Shown piece after piece: positions 52,424 through 61,160 of a DNA stretch of 64,000 nucleotides (positions within the stretch are counted from its first letter, which is position 1; every line of letters begins with the position of its first letter). The DNA lies in NCBI RefSeq assembly GCF_018304765.1, contig NZ_CP072642.1, positions 1,161,501 to 1,225,500 of the forward strand. Reading direction: 5' to 3'. The translations under genes and the position numbers were made by a program. The notes beneath the pieces are model-generated. The model made no database searches, had not been told where the DNA came from, and saw only the letters and a program-made list of their open reading frames with translations. This stretch comes from Chloracidobacterium sp. N. GTDB taxonomy: Bacteria; Acidobacteriota; Blastocatellia; Chloracidobacteriales; Chloracidobacteriaceae.

Positions 52424-53792
52424 GCAACACCTCCACGTCAGCTTCCGTTTGCGCCTCGGCATAGCACCGGGCCAGCGGCTCCGTCCCTGACAGGCGAATC
52501 AACACCCAGGCTTCATCTTCCAGAAAAAACTTCACCCCGTCGGTGCGATCAATGCGCGTCACCTGCTTGCCGCCAAAGGACTCCGGTGGCGTGGCTTCCA
52601 GGGTCTGGCGGAGTTGCTGCTGCTTTTCCGGGGTGAGGCGCACGCCGATGCGCCGGTTGACGAGGGTTCCGACGCTCCGGGACAGCTCGGCCAGCAGTTC
52701 CCGAATGGACTGCCCCCGCTGCGCCACCATTTCCGCCACGAGCAGACACGCCAGAATACCGTCTTTTTCCGGGATGTGACCGTGGATGGACAGCCCGGCG
52801 CTTTCCTCTCCGGCGAGAAATATCTTTTCCTCCAGAATCAGCTCGCCGAGAAACTTGAAACCGACCGGGGTTTCGTACACCGGAATGCCGTGCTGGTTCG
52901 CCACCCGGTCAAGCCAGTGCGAGGTGGCCACGCTGCGCCCGACGCCTTGCTTCCAGCCACGTGACCGGTACAAATAGTCGGTGAGCAGTGCCAGAATGGC
53001 ATTCGCCGGGATAAAACTGCCGTCCCGGTCTATGATCCCGAAGCGGTCGGCATCGCCATCCGTGGCAAGTCCCAGATCAAGGCCATCGCGCCGGACGACT
53101 TCCCGAAGTTCAGCCAGGTTCGGTTCTGAAGGTTCGGGGCTGCGTCCCCCAAAGTACGGATCGCGCCAGTCGTGGAGGGTCGTCACCTCCCAGCCGTAAG
53201 ACCTGAGAAACACATCGAGGTAGCCGCGTCCGGTGCCCCAGAGGGCATCGTAGGCCACACGCAGCGGGCGGTGGTGCAGGGCATCGCCGTTGACCTTCCC
53301 GGCCAGCACGGCCAGGTACATCTCGCGCAGGTCCACGGTTTCGATACGGCCGGGCGGCATCATGGGGATGGCCAGGGTGCTGTCATCCACCCGGCGCTGG
53401 ATGAGCGTCTCGATACGTCTGGTAACTTCCGGCAGCGCCGGTGCGCCATTGGCCGTCGAAAACTTCATGCCGCCATACTCCGGCGGATTGTGGCTGGCCG
53501 TGAAGTTGATGCCACCACGCGCGCCCGTGGCGCGAATGGCCACCGAAAGCGTAGGCGTTGGGGTATCGCGGTCCGTTATCTGCACATCAAAGCCGCGGCG
53601 CGAGAGTTCCTCCGCACAGGCCGCAACGAATTTTTCAGCCATGAAGCGCGGATCGTAACCCACCAGGACCAGCCCGCCGGTGCTGGTGTTTTGCAGTTCG
53701 TCGGCAATGGCGTGGGTGACAAGCCGGACATTGGCAAAGGTAAAGTCATCGGCCAGAATGGCGCGCCAACCTGATGTGCCGAATGCAATCAT
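52392..53792 (-). CDS. Phosphoglucomutase/phosphomannomutase family enzyme
   Basis: This is a ~466-residue alpha-D-phosphohexomutase. FGTSGWRAILADDFTFANV is at the N-terminus. The phosphoserine loop is NFTASHNPPEYGGMKF (Ser in TASHNP), the metal site is LATDGDADRFGIIDRDG, and the sugar-binding loop is GEESAGLSIHGHIPEKDGIL. A phosphate-binding RLSGTEP sits near the C-terminus. Substrate (glucose or mannose phosphate, or a glucosamine phosphate) cannot be settled by sequence alone. ATG 53792 is used (TTG 53798 adjacent). The next gene, ftsB-like, starts inside its 3' end, so the two are probably coupled. Confidence 0.92.
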   Translation of the reverse strand: MIAFGTSGWRAILADDFTFANVRLVTHAIADELQNTSTGGLVLVGYDPRFMAEKFVAACAEELSRRGFDVQITDRDTPTPTLSVAIRATGARGGINFTASHNPPEYGGMKFSTANGAPALPEVTRRIETLIQRRVDDSTLAIPMMPPGRIETVDLREMYLAVLAGKVNGDALHHRPLRVAYDALWGTGRGYLDVFLRSYGWEVTTLHDWRDPYFGGRSPEPSEPNLAELREVVRRDGLDLGLATDGDADRFGIIDRDGSFIPANAILALLTDYLYRSRGWKQGVGRSVATSHWLDRVANQHGIPVYETPVGFKFLGELILEEKIFLAGEESAGLSIHGHIPEKDGILACLLVAEMVAQRGQSIRELLAELSRSVGTLVNRRIGVRLTPEKQQQLRQTLEATPPESFGGKQVTRIDRTDGVKFFLEDEAWVLIRLSGTEPLARCYAEAQTEADVEVLLESGKSFIHQ

Positions 53793-54136
53793 GGACAATC
53801 TGCCGCCCCCCGAAGCGTGCTTCGAGACTTTTCAGAAAAGATGGGAATGAACCGCTTGTTACCGTGGGAATGTTATTTCGGAAAGATGCGCCCACGCTAC
53901 CATGTGTTGGGATGTGCCGACAATGACTTTTCTGTTGCCGGTGCGGTTGGCTGTGTGCGAGACGGGTTTTTGCAGCCCGGTGGCTTGCTCTTCGGGCGTC
54001 ATCCTGACTTGCAGAGGATGAAAACGCCGTGAATACTCACGGGTCAGCCCCAACGACATTGGCGCCGAAATCACATCCCACCAGAGCCGCTTTCGCTGTC
54101 GCCGGTCAGTTCCCATGCACCTGCTGAGGTGTCCCC
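53793..54136. other. Intergenic region between divergent genes
   Basis: This 344-bp region separates the phosphohexomutase (-) and the HD-GYP gene (+). I looked for a riboswitch (including c-di-GMP type), small frames and repeats and see nothing convincing. It should hold both promoters. Confidence 0.5.
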
Positions 54137-55963
54137 ATGCAGCCCAGGAAGCCCACCAAAATTCTCTACACATTTCTGGCGGTCATTCTGTCCCTGACCA
54201 TCCTTCCGCTGATGACCATAAGCTGGAAGCTGATTGGTATCGGACGGGAGTCCATGCGGTTGAACGAGCGCGCCGAACAGCTCCGCTCGGTGGTGCTGGT
54301 GGCCAACGAACTGCGTACCTACGTGGGTGGCTATCGTCACCAGATCGCCGGCATGGCGCGCACGCTCGAAGCCATCGGGGGCGCTGAAGTGCTGCTTCGG
54401 CAGGAAGAAAGCGCGCGCAATCGGCAACTCGCCCAGTTTCTTGAAGATGACGCCAATCTCATCCTGCTGGGGATTGCGCCGCGCAGCAGCGAAGCCGACA
54501 CCCGGCTGGTGGCGCAGTGGGACTCCAAAAAAATTCTGGGTGAGGAAGTCCGGGATACCGTCGGTGAGGCGCTCAAGGCGGTGAGCCGCCGGCTCGACCG
54601 CACCTATGTCAGCACGCCCCGCTACATCCGTTCGAGCAACGAGTTTGCCATCGTGCTGGCACATCCCCTTCACAAGGCAGATACCACCCCTGACCAGCCG
54701 GAAGTCGTTCTGGCGGTGGTGAGCCTCGAACCCATTTTCAATCTCGTCAACGTGACCTCCGCCAGCGGCAACCTCAATCACGAAGCGTTGCTGCGCAACG
54801 GCAGCCGCGTGGTGTTTCTGGTTGACCAGCAGGGACGCATCCTGGCGCATCCCGACCGGGCGCTGGTCTATACGCCGACGAACGTGAGCGACTGGGGGAT
54901 TGTCGCCAAGTGGCAGGACACGATTGCCATTGATGTGTCCGCGCCGCTGGCCGAGCCGTTCGAGATTCGCTTGGGCAATGATCGGCTCCCGATGCTTGGC
55001 AGTTGCGCCACGGCGCTGATTGCGCCGGAGTTGCCGCTGGGGGTAATTGCCGTCATCAACGAGGAAGCGGCCTACTCATCCGTGACGACCATGATCTGGC
55101 AGGCGTCCATTTTGACAGTGGTGACCGCGCTCGTCGCCGCCGGGGTGGGTCTCCTGCTGGCCTACTGGGTGACCTCGCCGATTGCCGCCGTGGCCCACGG
55201 GGCGCGGGCCATTGCCGGGGGCGACTTCGCGCGGCGGATCGCCGTCCGCAGCCGCTCCGAGATCGGACAGCTTGCCGAAGATTTCAATGCCATGGCCGAG
55301 CAAATCCAGCGGTACATCACCGACCTGCGCTTTGCTGTCAACGAAAACCGGGAGTTGTTCCTGGGAACGGTCAAGGCGCTGGCCGAAGCCATTGACGGCA
55401 AAGACCCCTACACCCGCGGACATTCCGAACGGGTGAAAATGTACTCCGTGCTCATGGCGGAACACATGGGACTGAATGCGGAAGAAATCGAGGATATCCG
55501 GGTTGCGGCGCTGCTGCACGATGTCGGCAAGATTGGCATCGAGGACCGGATTCTGAAGAAACCGGCGGCGTTGACCGAGGAAGAGTACACCATCATGAAG
55601 ACGCACCCGGAAAAGGGCGCGAAGATCATGGCGGAAATCCCGCAGATGAAAAAGTACGTGCCGGGGATGTACTACCATCACGAATGCATGGATGGGCGGG
55701 GCTATCCCATCGGTCTGAAGGGCGACCAGATACCGCTGATGGCGCGCATCATCAGCGTGGCCGATACTTTCGATGCCATGACGACCAATCGCCCGTACCA
55801 GCGGGCCATGACGCCGGAAGTGGCCGTTCAGAAGATTTGGTCCTTTGCCGGAACACGCTATGACCCGAATGTGGTGGCGGCCCTGGAAAGTGCGCTGAAG
55901 GCCGGCAAGCTGGATGAGGTCATTCATGGCTACCAGATGACCCTGGCGGCCGGAAAAGCCTGA
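54137..55963 (+). CDS. Membrane HD-GYP c-di-GMP phosphodiesterase with Cache-like sensor and HAMP
   Basis: This is a 608-residue protein. An N-terminal span (ILYTFLAVILSLTILPLMTISW) is followed by a ~290-residue extracytoplasmic sensor region with DQQGRILAHPDRALVYTPTNV, a Cache-like motif. A second span lies at ~315-345, then a HAMP linker (GARAIAGGDFARRIAVRSRSEIGQLAEDFNAMA). The HD-GYP domain has GHSERVKMYSVLMAEHMGL, AALLHDVGKIGI, YHHECMDGRGYPIGLKGDQIPLMARIISVADTFDAMTT and RYDPNVVAAL. The HD and GYP signatures are both intact, so c-di-GMP hydrolysis is likely. It is followed about 60 bp later by the protease gene. Confidence 0.93.
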   Translation: MQPRKPTKILYTFLAVILSLTILPLMTISWKLIGIGRESMRLNERAEQLRSVVLVANELRTYVGGYRHQIAGMARTLEAIGGAEVLLRQEESARNRQLAQFLEDDANLILLGIAPRSSEADTRLVAQWDSKKILGEEVRDTVGEALKAVSRRLDRTYVSTPRYIRSSNEFAIVLAHPLHKADTTPDQPEVVLAVVSLEPIFNLVNVTSASGNLNHEALLRNGSRVVFLVDQQGRILAHPDRALVYTPTNVSDWGIVAKWQDTIAIDVSAPLAEPFEIRLGNDRLPMLGSCATALIAPELPLGVIAVINEEAAYSSVTTMIWQASILTVVTALVAAGVGLLLAYWVTSPIAAVAHGARAIAGGDFARRIAVRSRSEIGQLAEDFNAMAEQIQRYITDLRFAVNENRELFLGTVKALAEAIDGKDPYTRGHSERVKMYSVLMAEHMGLNAEEIEDIRVAALLHDVGKIGIEDRILKKPAALTEEEYTIMKTHPEKGAKIMAEIPQMKKYVPGMYYHHECMDGRGYPIGLKGDQIPLMARIISVADTFDAMTTNRPYQRAMTPEVAVQKIWSFAGTRYDPNVVAALESALKAGKLDEVIHGYQMTLAAGKA

Positions 55964-56024
55964 TATACTCCAGGTCCTATTCCCGTTTGGCGTGCTTTGG
56001 CACAGCCCTCAGTGGTGTGTACCT

Positions 56025-57677
56025 ATGTTTTTCCATCGCCATTTCGCCCGCCTGGCCCTGCTGTTGATGGTCGTTTCCGCCGTCTTTGGGGGACTGTTGA
56101 TGCGCTGGACGGCCTCCGGCTGGGGGGGCCGGCTTGGTCCGCCGGAACAGCAGCAGCGTGCTGAACTCGAGCGTTCCATCCGGGAAGCGCAGGAGGTGGT
56201 TGTGGAGAACTATGTAGCCGAAACGCCGCCGGATCAGCTCACCAAGGCCGCCATCCAGGGCATGCTCCGGGTTCTGGACCCACACTCGAACTTCTTTGAC
56301 AGCAAAGAGTTCCAGGAGATGCGCACGGAGCAGCACAGCCGCTTCTACGGCATCGGGGTCTCGATTGCGCGCCGCCACGACCGCGTGTACATCCTGGCGA
56401 CCATCGAAAACACGCCAGCGGCGCGCGCCGGGCTGCGGGCCGGCGATGCCATCATCAAGGTGGATGACGAACCGGCAACCGACTGGACGACCCGGCAGGT
56501 GCTTGAAAAAGTCCGTGGCGAGCGGGGCGAGCCGGTTTCCATCACCGTCGAGCGGCTGGGCGTCCCCAAACCGCTCACCTTTTCCATCGTCCGTGATGCT
56601 GTGCCGCTGCCTTCGATTCGCACGGCATTCATAGCTCGTCCCGGCATTGGCTACATTGCGCTTTCCGGCGGGTTCAACACCACAACAGAAGATGAGCTGC
56701 GGCGGGCCATGAATGAACTCACGGCGCAGGGGATGCAGTCCCTGCTGCTTGATCTGCGGGGCAATCCGGGCGGTCTGCTTCCCCAAGCGGTAAGTGTGGC
56801 GGATATGTTTCTGCGTCGGGATCAGAAAATTGTCGCTGTCCGGGGGCGCCAGGGCTACAGTGGCGAGGAAGCACGGGAATATCGGGCAAAGAATACGGCT
56901 CCGTTTGAGAAGCCAGTGGTTGTGCTCATCGATCGCAACTCGGCTTCGGCCTCTGAAATCGTTTCCGGCGCATTGCAGGACCATGACCGTGCACTTATCG
57001 TCGGCGAACCGAGTTTTGGCAAGGGACTGGTTCAGCGCGTGTTTGAGCTGTCTTTCGGAGCAGGGCTGACGCTGACCACGGCCAAGTACTACACCCCCAG
57101 CGGACGCTGCATCCAGCGTTCCTACACCAGCGGCCTGCTCTATGCCTACTATGCGCACCAGTCCCCGGAAGAGACGCCAACGGGCGAGGCCGTAGCCACG
57201 GATGCCGGGCGGACGGTCTATGGCGGCGGCGGCATCACCCCGGACATCATCGTCAAGCCACAAACCTTCTCCGCTGTGCAGTCCAGACTTTCCGACGCCA
57301 CCTTTGCCTTTGCCCGGCATCTGGCGGCGGGCCTCGTGCCAGAGCTGGTGAACTACCGCATCGAGCGGACGGACTACCGCCATCAGTTGCGGGACAGCGA
57401 CTTCCCCATCACCGACAAGGTGGTGGCGGCCTTTCGGGAATTTCTGAAAACCGATGCCGGGTTTGCTACGCTTGAAAGCGCCGTCACGCCCAATCTGGAT
57501 TTCGTCAGGAACCAGATTCGGCAGCATCTGGCCACGGCCGCCTATGGCACGGAAGCCGGTTTTCGCGTCCAGCTTATGACGGATCCGCAGTTTCTGCGGG
57601 CAATAGAGTCCGTGCCCCAGGCCGTCGAGCTGGCCCAGCGGGCCTGGCTTGCCACCGGAACCGGACAGCGCCGTTAG
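56025..57677 (+). CDS. S41 family C-terminal processing protease
   Basis: This is a ~550-residue protein with an N-terminal membrane signal (FARLALLLMVVSAVFGGLLM). The PDZ domain contains FYGIGVSIARRHDRVYILATIENTPAARAGLRAGDAIIKVDDEPATDW. The catalytic region contains LLLDLRGNPGGLLPQAVSVAD, the Ser in RNSASASEIVSGALQDHDRALIVGEPSFGKGLVQ, and the Lys in GKGLVQ. It cleaves C-terminal ends of periplasmic proteins. The ATG at 56025 starts MFFHRHFARLALLLM; GTG 55992 lies further upstream. It is followed by a hairpin and the acyl-CoA dehydrogenase gene. Confidence 0.93.
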   Translation: MFFHRHFARLALLLMVVSAVFGGLLMRWTASGWGGRLGPPEQQQRAELERSIREAQEVVVENYVAETPPDQLTKAAIQGMLRVLDPHSNFFDSKEFQEMRTEQHSRFYGIGVSIARRHDRVYILATIENTPAARAGLRAGDAIIKVDDEPATDWTTRQVLEKVRGERGEPVSITVERLGVPKPLTFSIVRDAVPLPSIRTAFIARPGIGYIALSGGFNTTTEDELRRAMNELTAQGMQSLLLDLRGNPGGLLPQAVSVADMFLRRDQKIVAVRGRQGYSGEEAREYRAKNTAPFEKPVVVLIDRNSASASEIVSGALQDHDRALIVGEPSFGKGLVQRVFELSFGAGLTLTTAKYYTPSGRCIQRSYTSGLLYAYYAHQSPEETPTGEAVATDAGRTVYGGGGITPDIIVKPQTFSAVQSRLSDATFAFARHLAAGLVPELVNYRIERTDYRHQLRDSDFPITDKVVAAFREFLKTDAGFATLESAVTPNLDFVRNQIRQHLATAAYGTEAGFRVQLMTDPQFLRAIESVPQAVELAQRAWLATGTGQRR

Positions 57678-57701
57678 CGCCGGCCCGGAACCGGGCCGGC
57701 G
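57678..57701 (+). terminator. GC-rich hairpin after the protease gene
   Basis: CGCCGGCCCGG and CCGGGCCGGCG (57678-57688 and 57691-57701) form an 11-bp stem directly after the protease stop, with a very tight loop. There is no U-run; it is a possible terminator or processing site. Confidence 0.45.
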
Positions 57702-57767
57702 AAACCGGAAGCTGGCGCGGACGGCTTGCGATGGGCGCCACGTTTTGAAAGGAGTCATACCGAACCC

Positions 57768-58937
57768 ATGCCAAAAGAGGATTTTTTGAACATTGACAGC
57801 CTGCTCTCCCCCGAAGAACTGCAAATCCGGGATGTGGCCCGGCAGTTCGTTCGCGAGCGGGTCCTGCCCATCATCGAGGACTGCTACGAACAGGGCGTCT
57901 ATCCGCAGGAACTCATCAAGCCCATGGGAGAACTGGGCTTTTATGGCTGCACGTTGCCGGAAGAATATGGCTGCGCGGGCCTCAACAGCATTGCCTACGG
58001 CCTCATCACGCAGGAACTGGAGCGGGGTGACTCCGGTATCCGCAGCTTTGCTTCCGTACAAAGCTCGCTGGTGATGTATCCGATTTACACCTACGGTACG
58101 GAGGAGCAGAAGCGGAAATGGCTGCCGGCGCTGGCCAAGGGCGAGAAAATCGGCTGTTTCGGTTTGACGGAACCGGACTACGGCTCGAATCCCAGCGACA
58201 TGGTCACGCGCGCGGAGCGCACCAAATACGGCTGGAAGCTCAACGGGGCCAAGATGTGGATTACCAACGGCTCCATTGCCGACGTCGCCGTGGTATGGGC
58301 CAAGACCGGCGCGGATGCCCGCAGCATCCGGGGCTTTCTGGTCGAGAAGGGAACGCGGGGTTTCAGCGCGCCGGAAATCAGGAAGAAGCACTCCCTGCGG
58401 GCCTCCATCACTTCCGAGCTGATTTTCCAGGACTGCGAAATCCCGGAGGAAAACCTGCTGCCCAATGTGGAAGGGCTGCGGGGGCCGCTGTCGTGTCTCA
58501 ATCAGGCGCGCTATGGCATCGCCTGGGGCGCGGTGGGGTCGGCGCTGGCCACCTACACGACGGCGCTGGACTATTCGCTGTCGCGCATCCAGTTCGGCCG
58601 TCCGATTGCGGCTTTCCAGCTTACGCAGCGGAAGCTGGCCGACATGATCACCGAAATTTCCAAAGCCCAGCTTTTGGCCTATCACGTCGGCAAACTCAAG
58701 GATGCCGGCAAGGTGACGCCGGCGCAGATTTCCATGGCCAAGCGCAACAACGTCGCCATGGCGCTCGATGTGGCGCGCGAAGCCCGCACCATCCTGGGGG
58801 CCAATGGCATCAGTGCCGAATATCCGGTCATGCGCCACATGAACAACCTGGAATCTGTCCTGACCTACGAGGGAACGCACGACATCCACACACTGATCAT
58901 CGGCGCCGAAGTGACCGGCATCCAGGCTTTCAAGTAA
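57768..58937 (+). CDS. Glutaryl-CoA dehydrogenase-type acyl-CoA dehydrogenase
   Basis: This is a ~389-residue flavoprotein that oxidises acyl-CoA; glutaryl-CoA to crotonyl-CoA plus CO2 is the closest match. Motifs are RQFVRERVLPIIEDCYEQGVYP, YGCAGLNSIAYGLITQELERGDSGIRSFASVQSSLVMYPIYTYG, KIGCFGLTEPDYGSNPSDM, ISFGRP-type FAD contact (SRIQFGRPIAAFQLTQRKLADM), and the C-terminal YEGTHDIHTLIIGAEVTGIQAF with the expected catalytic Glu. ATG 57768 is preferred over 57726 because it gives the family N-terminus; AAAGGAG sits about 14 nt upstream. Confidence 0.92.
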   Translation: MPKEDFLNIDSLLSPEELQIRDVARQFVRERVLPIIEDCYEQGVYPQELIKPMGELGFYGCTLPEEYGCAGLNSIAYGLITQELERGDSGIRSFASVQSSLVMYPIYTYGTEEQKRKWLPALAKGEKIGCFGLTEPDYGSNPSDMVTRAERTKYGWKLNGAKMWITNGSIADVAVVWAKTGADARSIRGFLVEKGTRGFSAPEIRKKHSLRASITSELIFQDCEIPEENLLPNVEGLRGPLSCLNQARYGIAWGAVGSALATYTTALDYSLSRIQFGRPIAAFQLTQRKLADMITEISKAQLLAYHVGKLKDAGKVTPAQISMAKRNNVAMALDVAREARTILGANGISAEYPVMRHMNNLESVLTYEGTHDIHTLIIGAEVTGIQAFK

Positions 58938-58956
58938 GGGGTTTTAACCCGGTTTC

Positions 58957-58994
58957 ACGTGGAGACGCACCCCGCTGGCGGTGTGTCTCCACGT
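58957..58994. terminator. Hairpin between glutaryl-CoA dehydrogenase and uvrB
   Basis: ACGTGGAGACGCAC (58957-58970) pairs with GTGTGTCTCCACGT (58981-58994) with one G-U, around a 10-nt loop. It follows the dehydrogenase stop by about 20 bp. It could terminate that transcript before uvrB starts at 59016. Confidence 0.55.
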
Positions 58995-59015
58995 CGTGGT
59001 GCAACGTTTCCGTCC

Positions 59016-61010
59016 ATGCCGTTTGAACTCGTCGCCCCTTATGTCCCCTGTGGCGACCAGCCAGCCGCCATCGAAACGCTGACGAACAACTTTCGCGCTG
59101 GCGCCAAGTACCAGACGTTGCTGGGGATCACGGGGTCGGGCAAGACGTTTACCGTGGCCAATGTCATTGCCCGGCTCCAGCGTCCGGCGCTCGTCATGGC
59201 GCACAACAAGACGCTGGCGGCGCAGCTCTACCAGGAATTCAAGGGTTTTTTCCCCCACAACGCCGTCGAGTATTTCGTCAGCTACTACGACTACTATCAG
59301 CCGGAGGCCTACGTGCCTTCCACCGACACCTACATCGAGAAGGAAGCGACCATCAACGATGAAATTGATCGCCTGCGGCTGGCGGCCACCCGGGCGGCGT
59401 TCGAGCGCCGGGACTTCATCATCGTCACTTCGGTCTCCTGCATTTATGGGATTGGCGACCCGGATGCCTACTTCGGGATGATCTGCTTCGTCGAGCCGGG
59501 GCAGCCACTGCGGCGCAACAAGCTCATCGAGCGCCTGGTCGAGTTGCAGTATGACCGGGACGACGAAGACTTTGCACGCGGCACATTTCGCGTCCGGGGC
59601 GACACGGTGGAAGTCCATCCCAGCTATACCGAACAGGCGCTCCGCATCGCTTTCTGGGGAGACGAAGTGGATACGCTGGAGCTGTTTGACCCGCTGCTGG
59701 GCGAAACCCTGGAGCGGATTGAGCACAAGTATCCCATCTATCCCAAGTCGCACTACGTGACGCCCAAGGCGATTGTGCAGCGCGCCGTCGGGACCATCCG
59801 GCAGGAACTCGACGAGTGGGAAGCCGTTCTGCTGGCCCAGGGGAAGACCATGGAAGCCCAGCGGTTGCGCCAACGGACGATGTACGACCTGGAAATGATG
59901 AAGGCGCTGGGTTTTTGTCGCGGCATCGAGAACTACTCCCGGCATTTGACCGGGCGGCCGCCGGGTGCGCCACCGCCGACGCTGTTTGACTACCTTCCCG
60001 AAGATACGCTGATCGTCGTGGATGAAAGCCACCAGACCATCCCGCAGGTACGCGGGATGTACGCCGGCGACCGCTCGCGGAAGCAGACCCTGGTGGATTT
60101 TGGCTTCCGGCTTCCCAGTGCTTTGGACAACCGGCCGCTGAATTTTGCCGAGTGGGAACAGCAGGTGGGACAGGTGCTGTTTGTTTCGGCGACGCCCGGC
60201 CCCTACGAGCTCGCCTGCACGGGTGGGGAAGTCGTCGAACAGATCATCCGCCCGACCGGGTTGCTCGATCCCCTCATCACCGTGCGTCCGGTACGGGGGC
60301 AGATTGACGATCTGCTGGGTGAAATCCGCCAGCGAATTGCGCGTGGTGAGCGGTCACTGGTGATGACGCTCACCAAGAAAATGGCCGAAGACCTGACGGA
60401 CTACTACACCGAAGTGGGCCTCAACGTCCGGTATCTCCATTCAGACATCGAGACGCTGGAACGCATCAAAATCATCCGCGATCTGCGCCGGGGGGATTTC
60501 GATGTGCTCGTCGGCGTCAACCTGCTCCGCGAGGGGATGGACCTGCCGGAAGTGTCCCTCGTGGCCATTCTCGATGCCGACAAGGAAGGTTTCCTCCGCA
60601 GTGAGGCGTCCATCATTCAGATCATCGGGCGGGCGGCGCGTCATGTCCACGGGCAGGCGATGCTCTACGCCGACCGTGTGACCGAATCCATGCGCCGCGC
60701 CATGGAGATTACCGCCCGCCGCCGGCAGCTTCAGGAAACTTACAACCGGGAGCACGGCATCACGCCGCGTACGGTCATCAAGCCGGTCGAGGCCACGCTG
60801 GTGACGGCCCACGAAGCGGCGTATTTCAAAACGCCGCCTGATCTTTCCGCTTTTGAGGCGTACACGCCGGAAAACCTGGCGGCCACCCTGGTCCAGCTCG
60901 AAACCGAGATGCGTGCCGCGGCCAAGGCGCTTGAGTTTGAAAAAGCTGCGGCGCTGCGGGACAAGATCAAGTACCTCAAGTCAAAACAACTGCTCGCCGC
61001 CGAAAGTTAG
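59016..61010 (+). CDS. uvrB: UvrABC excision nuclease subunit B
   Basis: UvrB verifies damage and nicks DNA with UvrC in nucleotide excision repair. The 664-residue protein starts [20 protein letters not shown]. Walker A is [17 protein letters not shown]. The beta-hairpin is [22 protein letters not shown], and DESH helicase motif II is [43 protein letters not shown]. Motif VI is [23 protein letters not shown]-terminal UVR motif ([32 protein letters not shown]) is present. A longer frame from 58959 overlaps the hairpin and is rejected. Confidence 0.97.
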   Translation: MPFELVAPYVPCGDQPAAIETLTNNFRAGAKYQTLLGITGSGKTFTVANVIARLQRPALVMAHNKTLAAQLYQEFKGFFPHNAVEYFVSYYDYYQPEAYVPSTDTYIEKEATINDEIDRLRLAATRAAFERRDFIIVTSVSCIYGIGDPDAYFGMICFVEPGQPLRRNKLIERLVELQYDRDDEDFARGTFRVRGDTVEVHPSYTEQALRIAFWGDEVDTLELFDPLLGETLERIEHKYPIYPKSHYVTPKAIVQRAVGTIRQELDEWEAVLLAQGKTMEAQRLRQRTMYDLEMMKALGFCRGIENYSRHLTGRPPGAPPPTLFDYLPEDTLIVVDESHQTIPQVRGMYAGDRSRKQTLVDFGFRLPSALDNRPLNFAEWEQQVGQVLFVSATPGPYELACTGGEVVEQIIRPTGLLDPLITVRPVRGQIDDLLGEIRQRIARGERSLVMTLTKKMAEDLTDYYTEVGLNVRYLHSDIETLERIKIIRDLRRGDFDVLVGVNLLREGMDLPEVSLVAILDADKEGFLRSEASIIQIIGRAARHVHGQAMLYADRVTESMRRAMEITARRRQLQETYNREHGITPRTVIKPVEATLVTAHEAAYFKTPPDLSAFEAYTPENLAATLVQLETEMRAAAKALEFEKAAALRDKIKYLKSKQLLAAES

Positions 61011-61097
61011 CCTCCGGGTGGCCCCTGGGCCGTGCTTCGGCCAGTGCTTTTCGCCAGAGCAGGGAATGGCGGATGCTTTCTGCGAGGTCGGCTGAAC

Positions 61098-61131
61098 GAA
61101 AAAAGCGGAGCCACCGCGTGGGTGGCTCCGC
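61098..61131 (-). terminator. Rho-independent terminator of the truncated secreted-protein gene
   Basis: On the minus strand GCGGAGCCACC and GGTGGCTCCGC (61105-61115 and 61121-61131) form an 11-bp stem with a 5-nt loop followed by TTTTTT (61099-61104). It lies about 30 bp after the stop at 61161. Confidence 0.85.
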
Positions 61132-61160
61132 CAGCTTCGGCTGCCCGGTGGGCAGGCCGG

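Noticed and set aside
53793-54136. c-di-GMP riboswitch before the HD-GYP gene
   Set aside because: The conserved GEMM core elements could not be found.
55977-58889. 970-codon open frame on the minus strand
   Set aside because: It is antisense to the HD-GYP end, the S41 protease and the acyl-CoA dehydrogenase, all with intact motifs; a GC-bias artefact.
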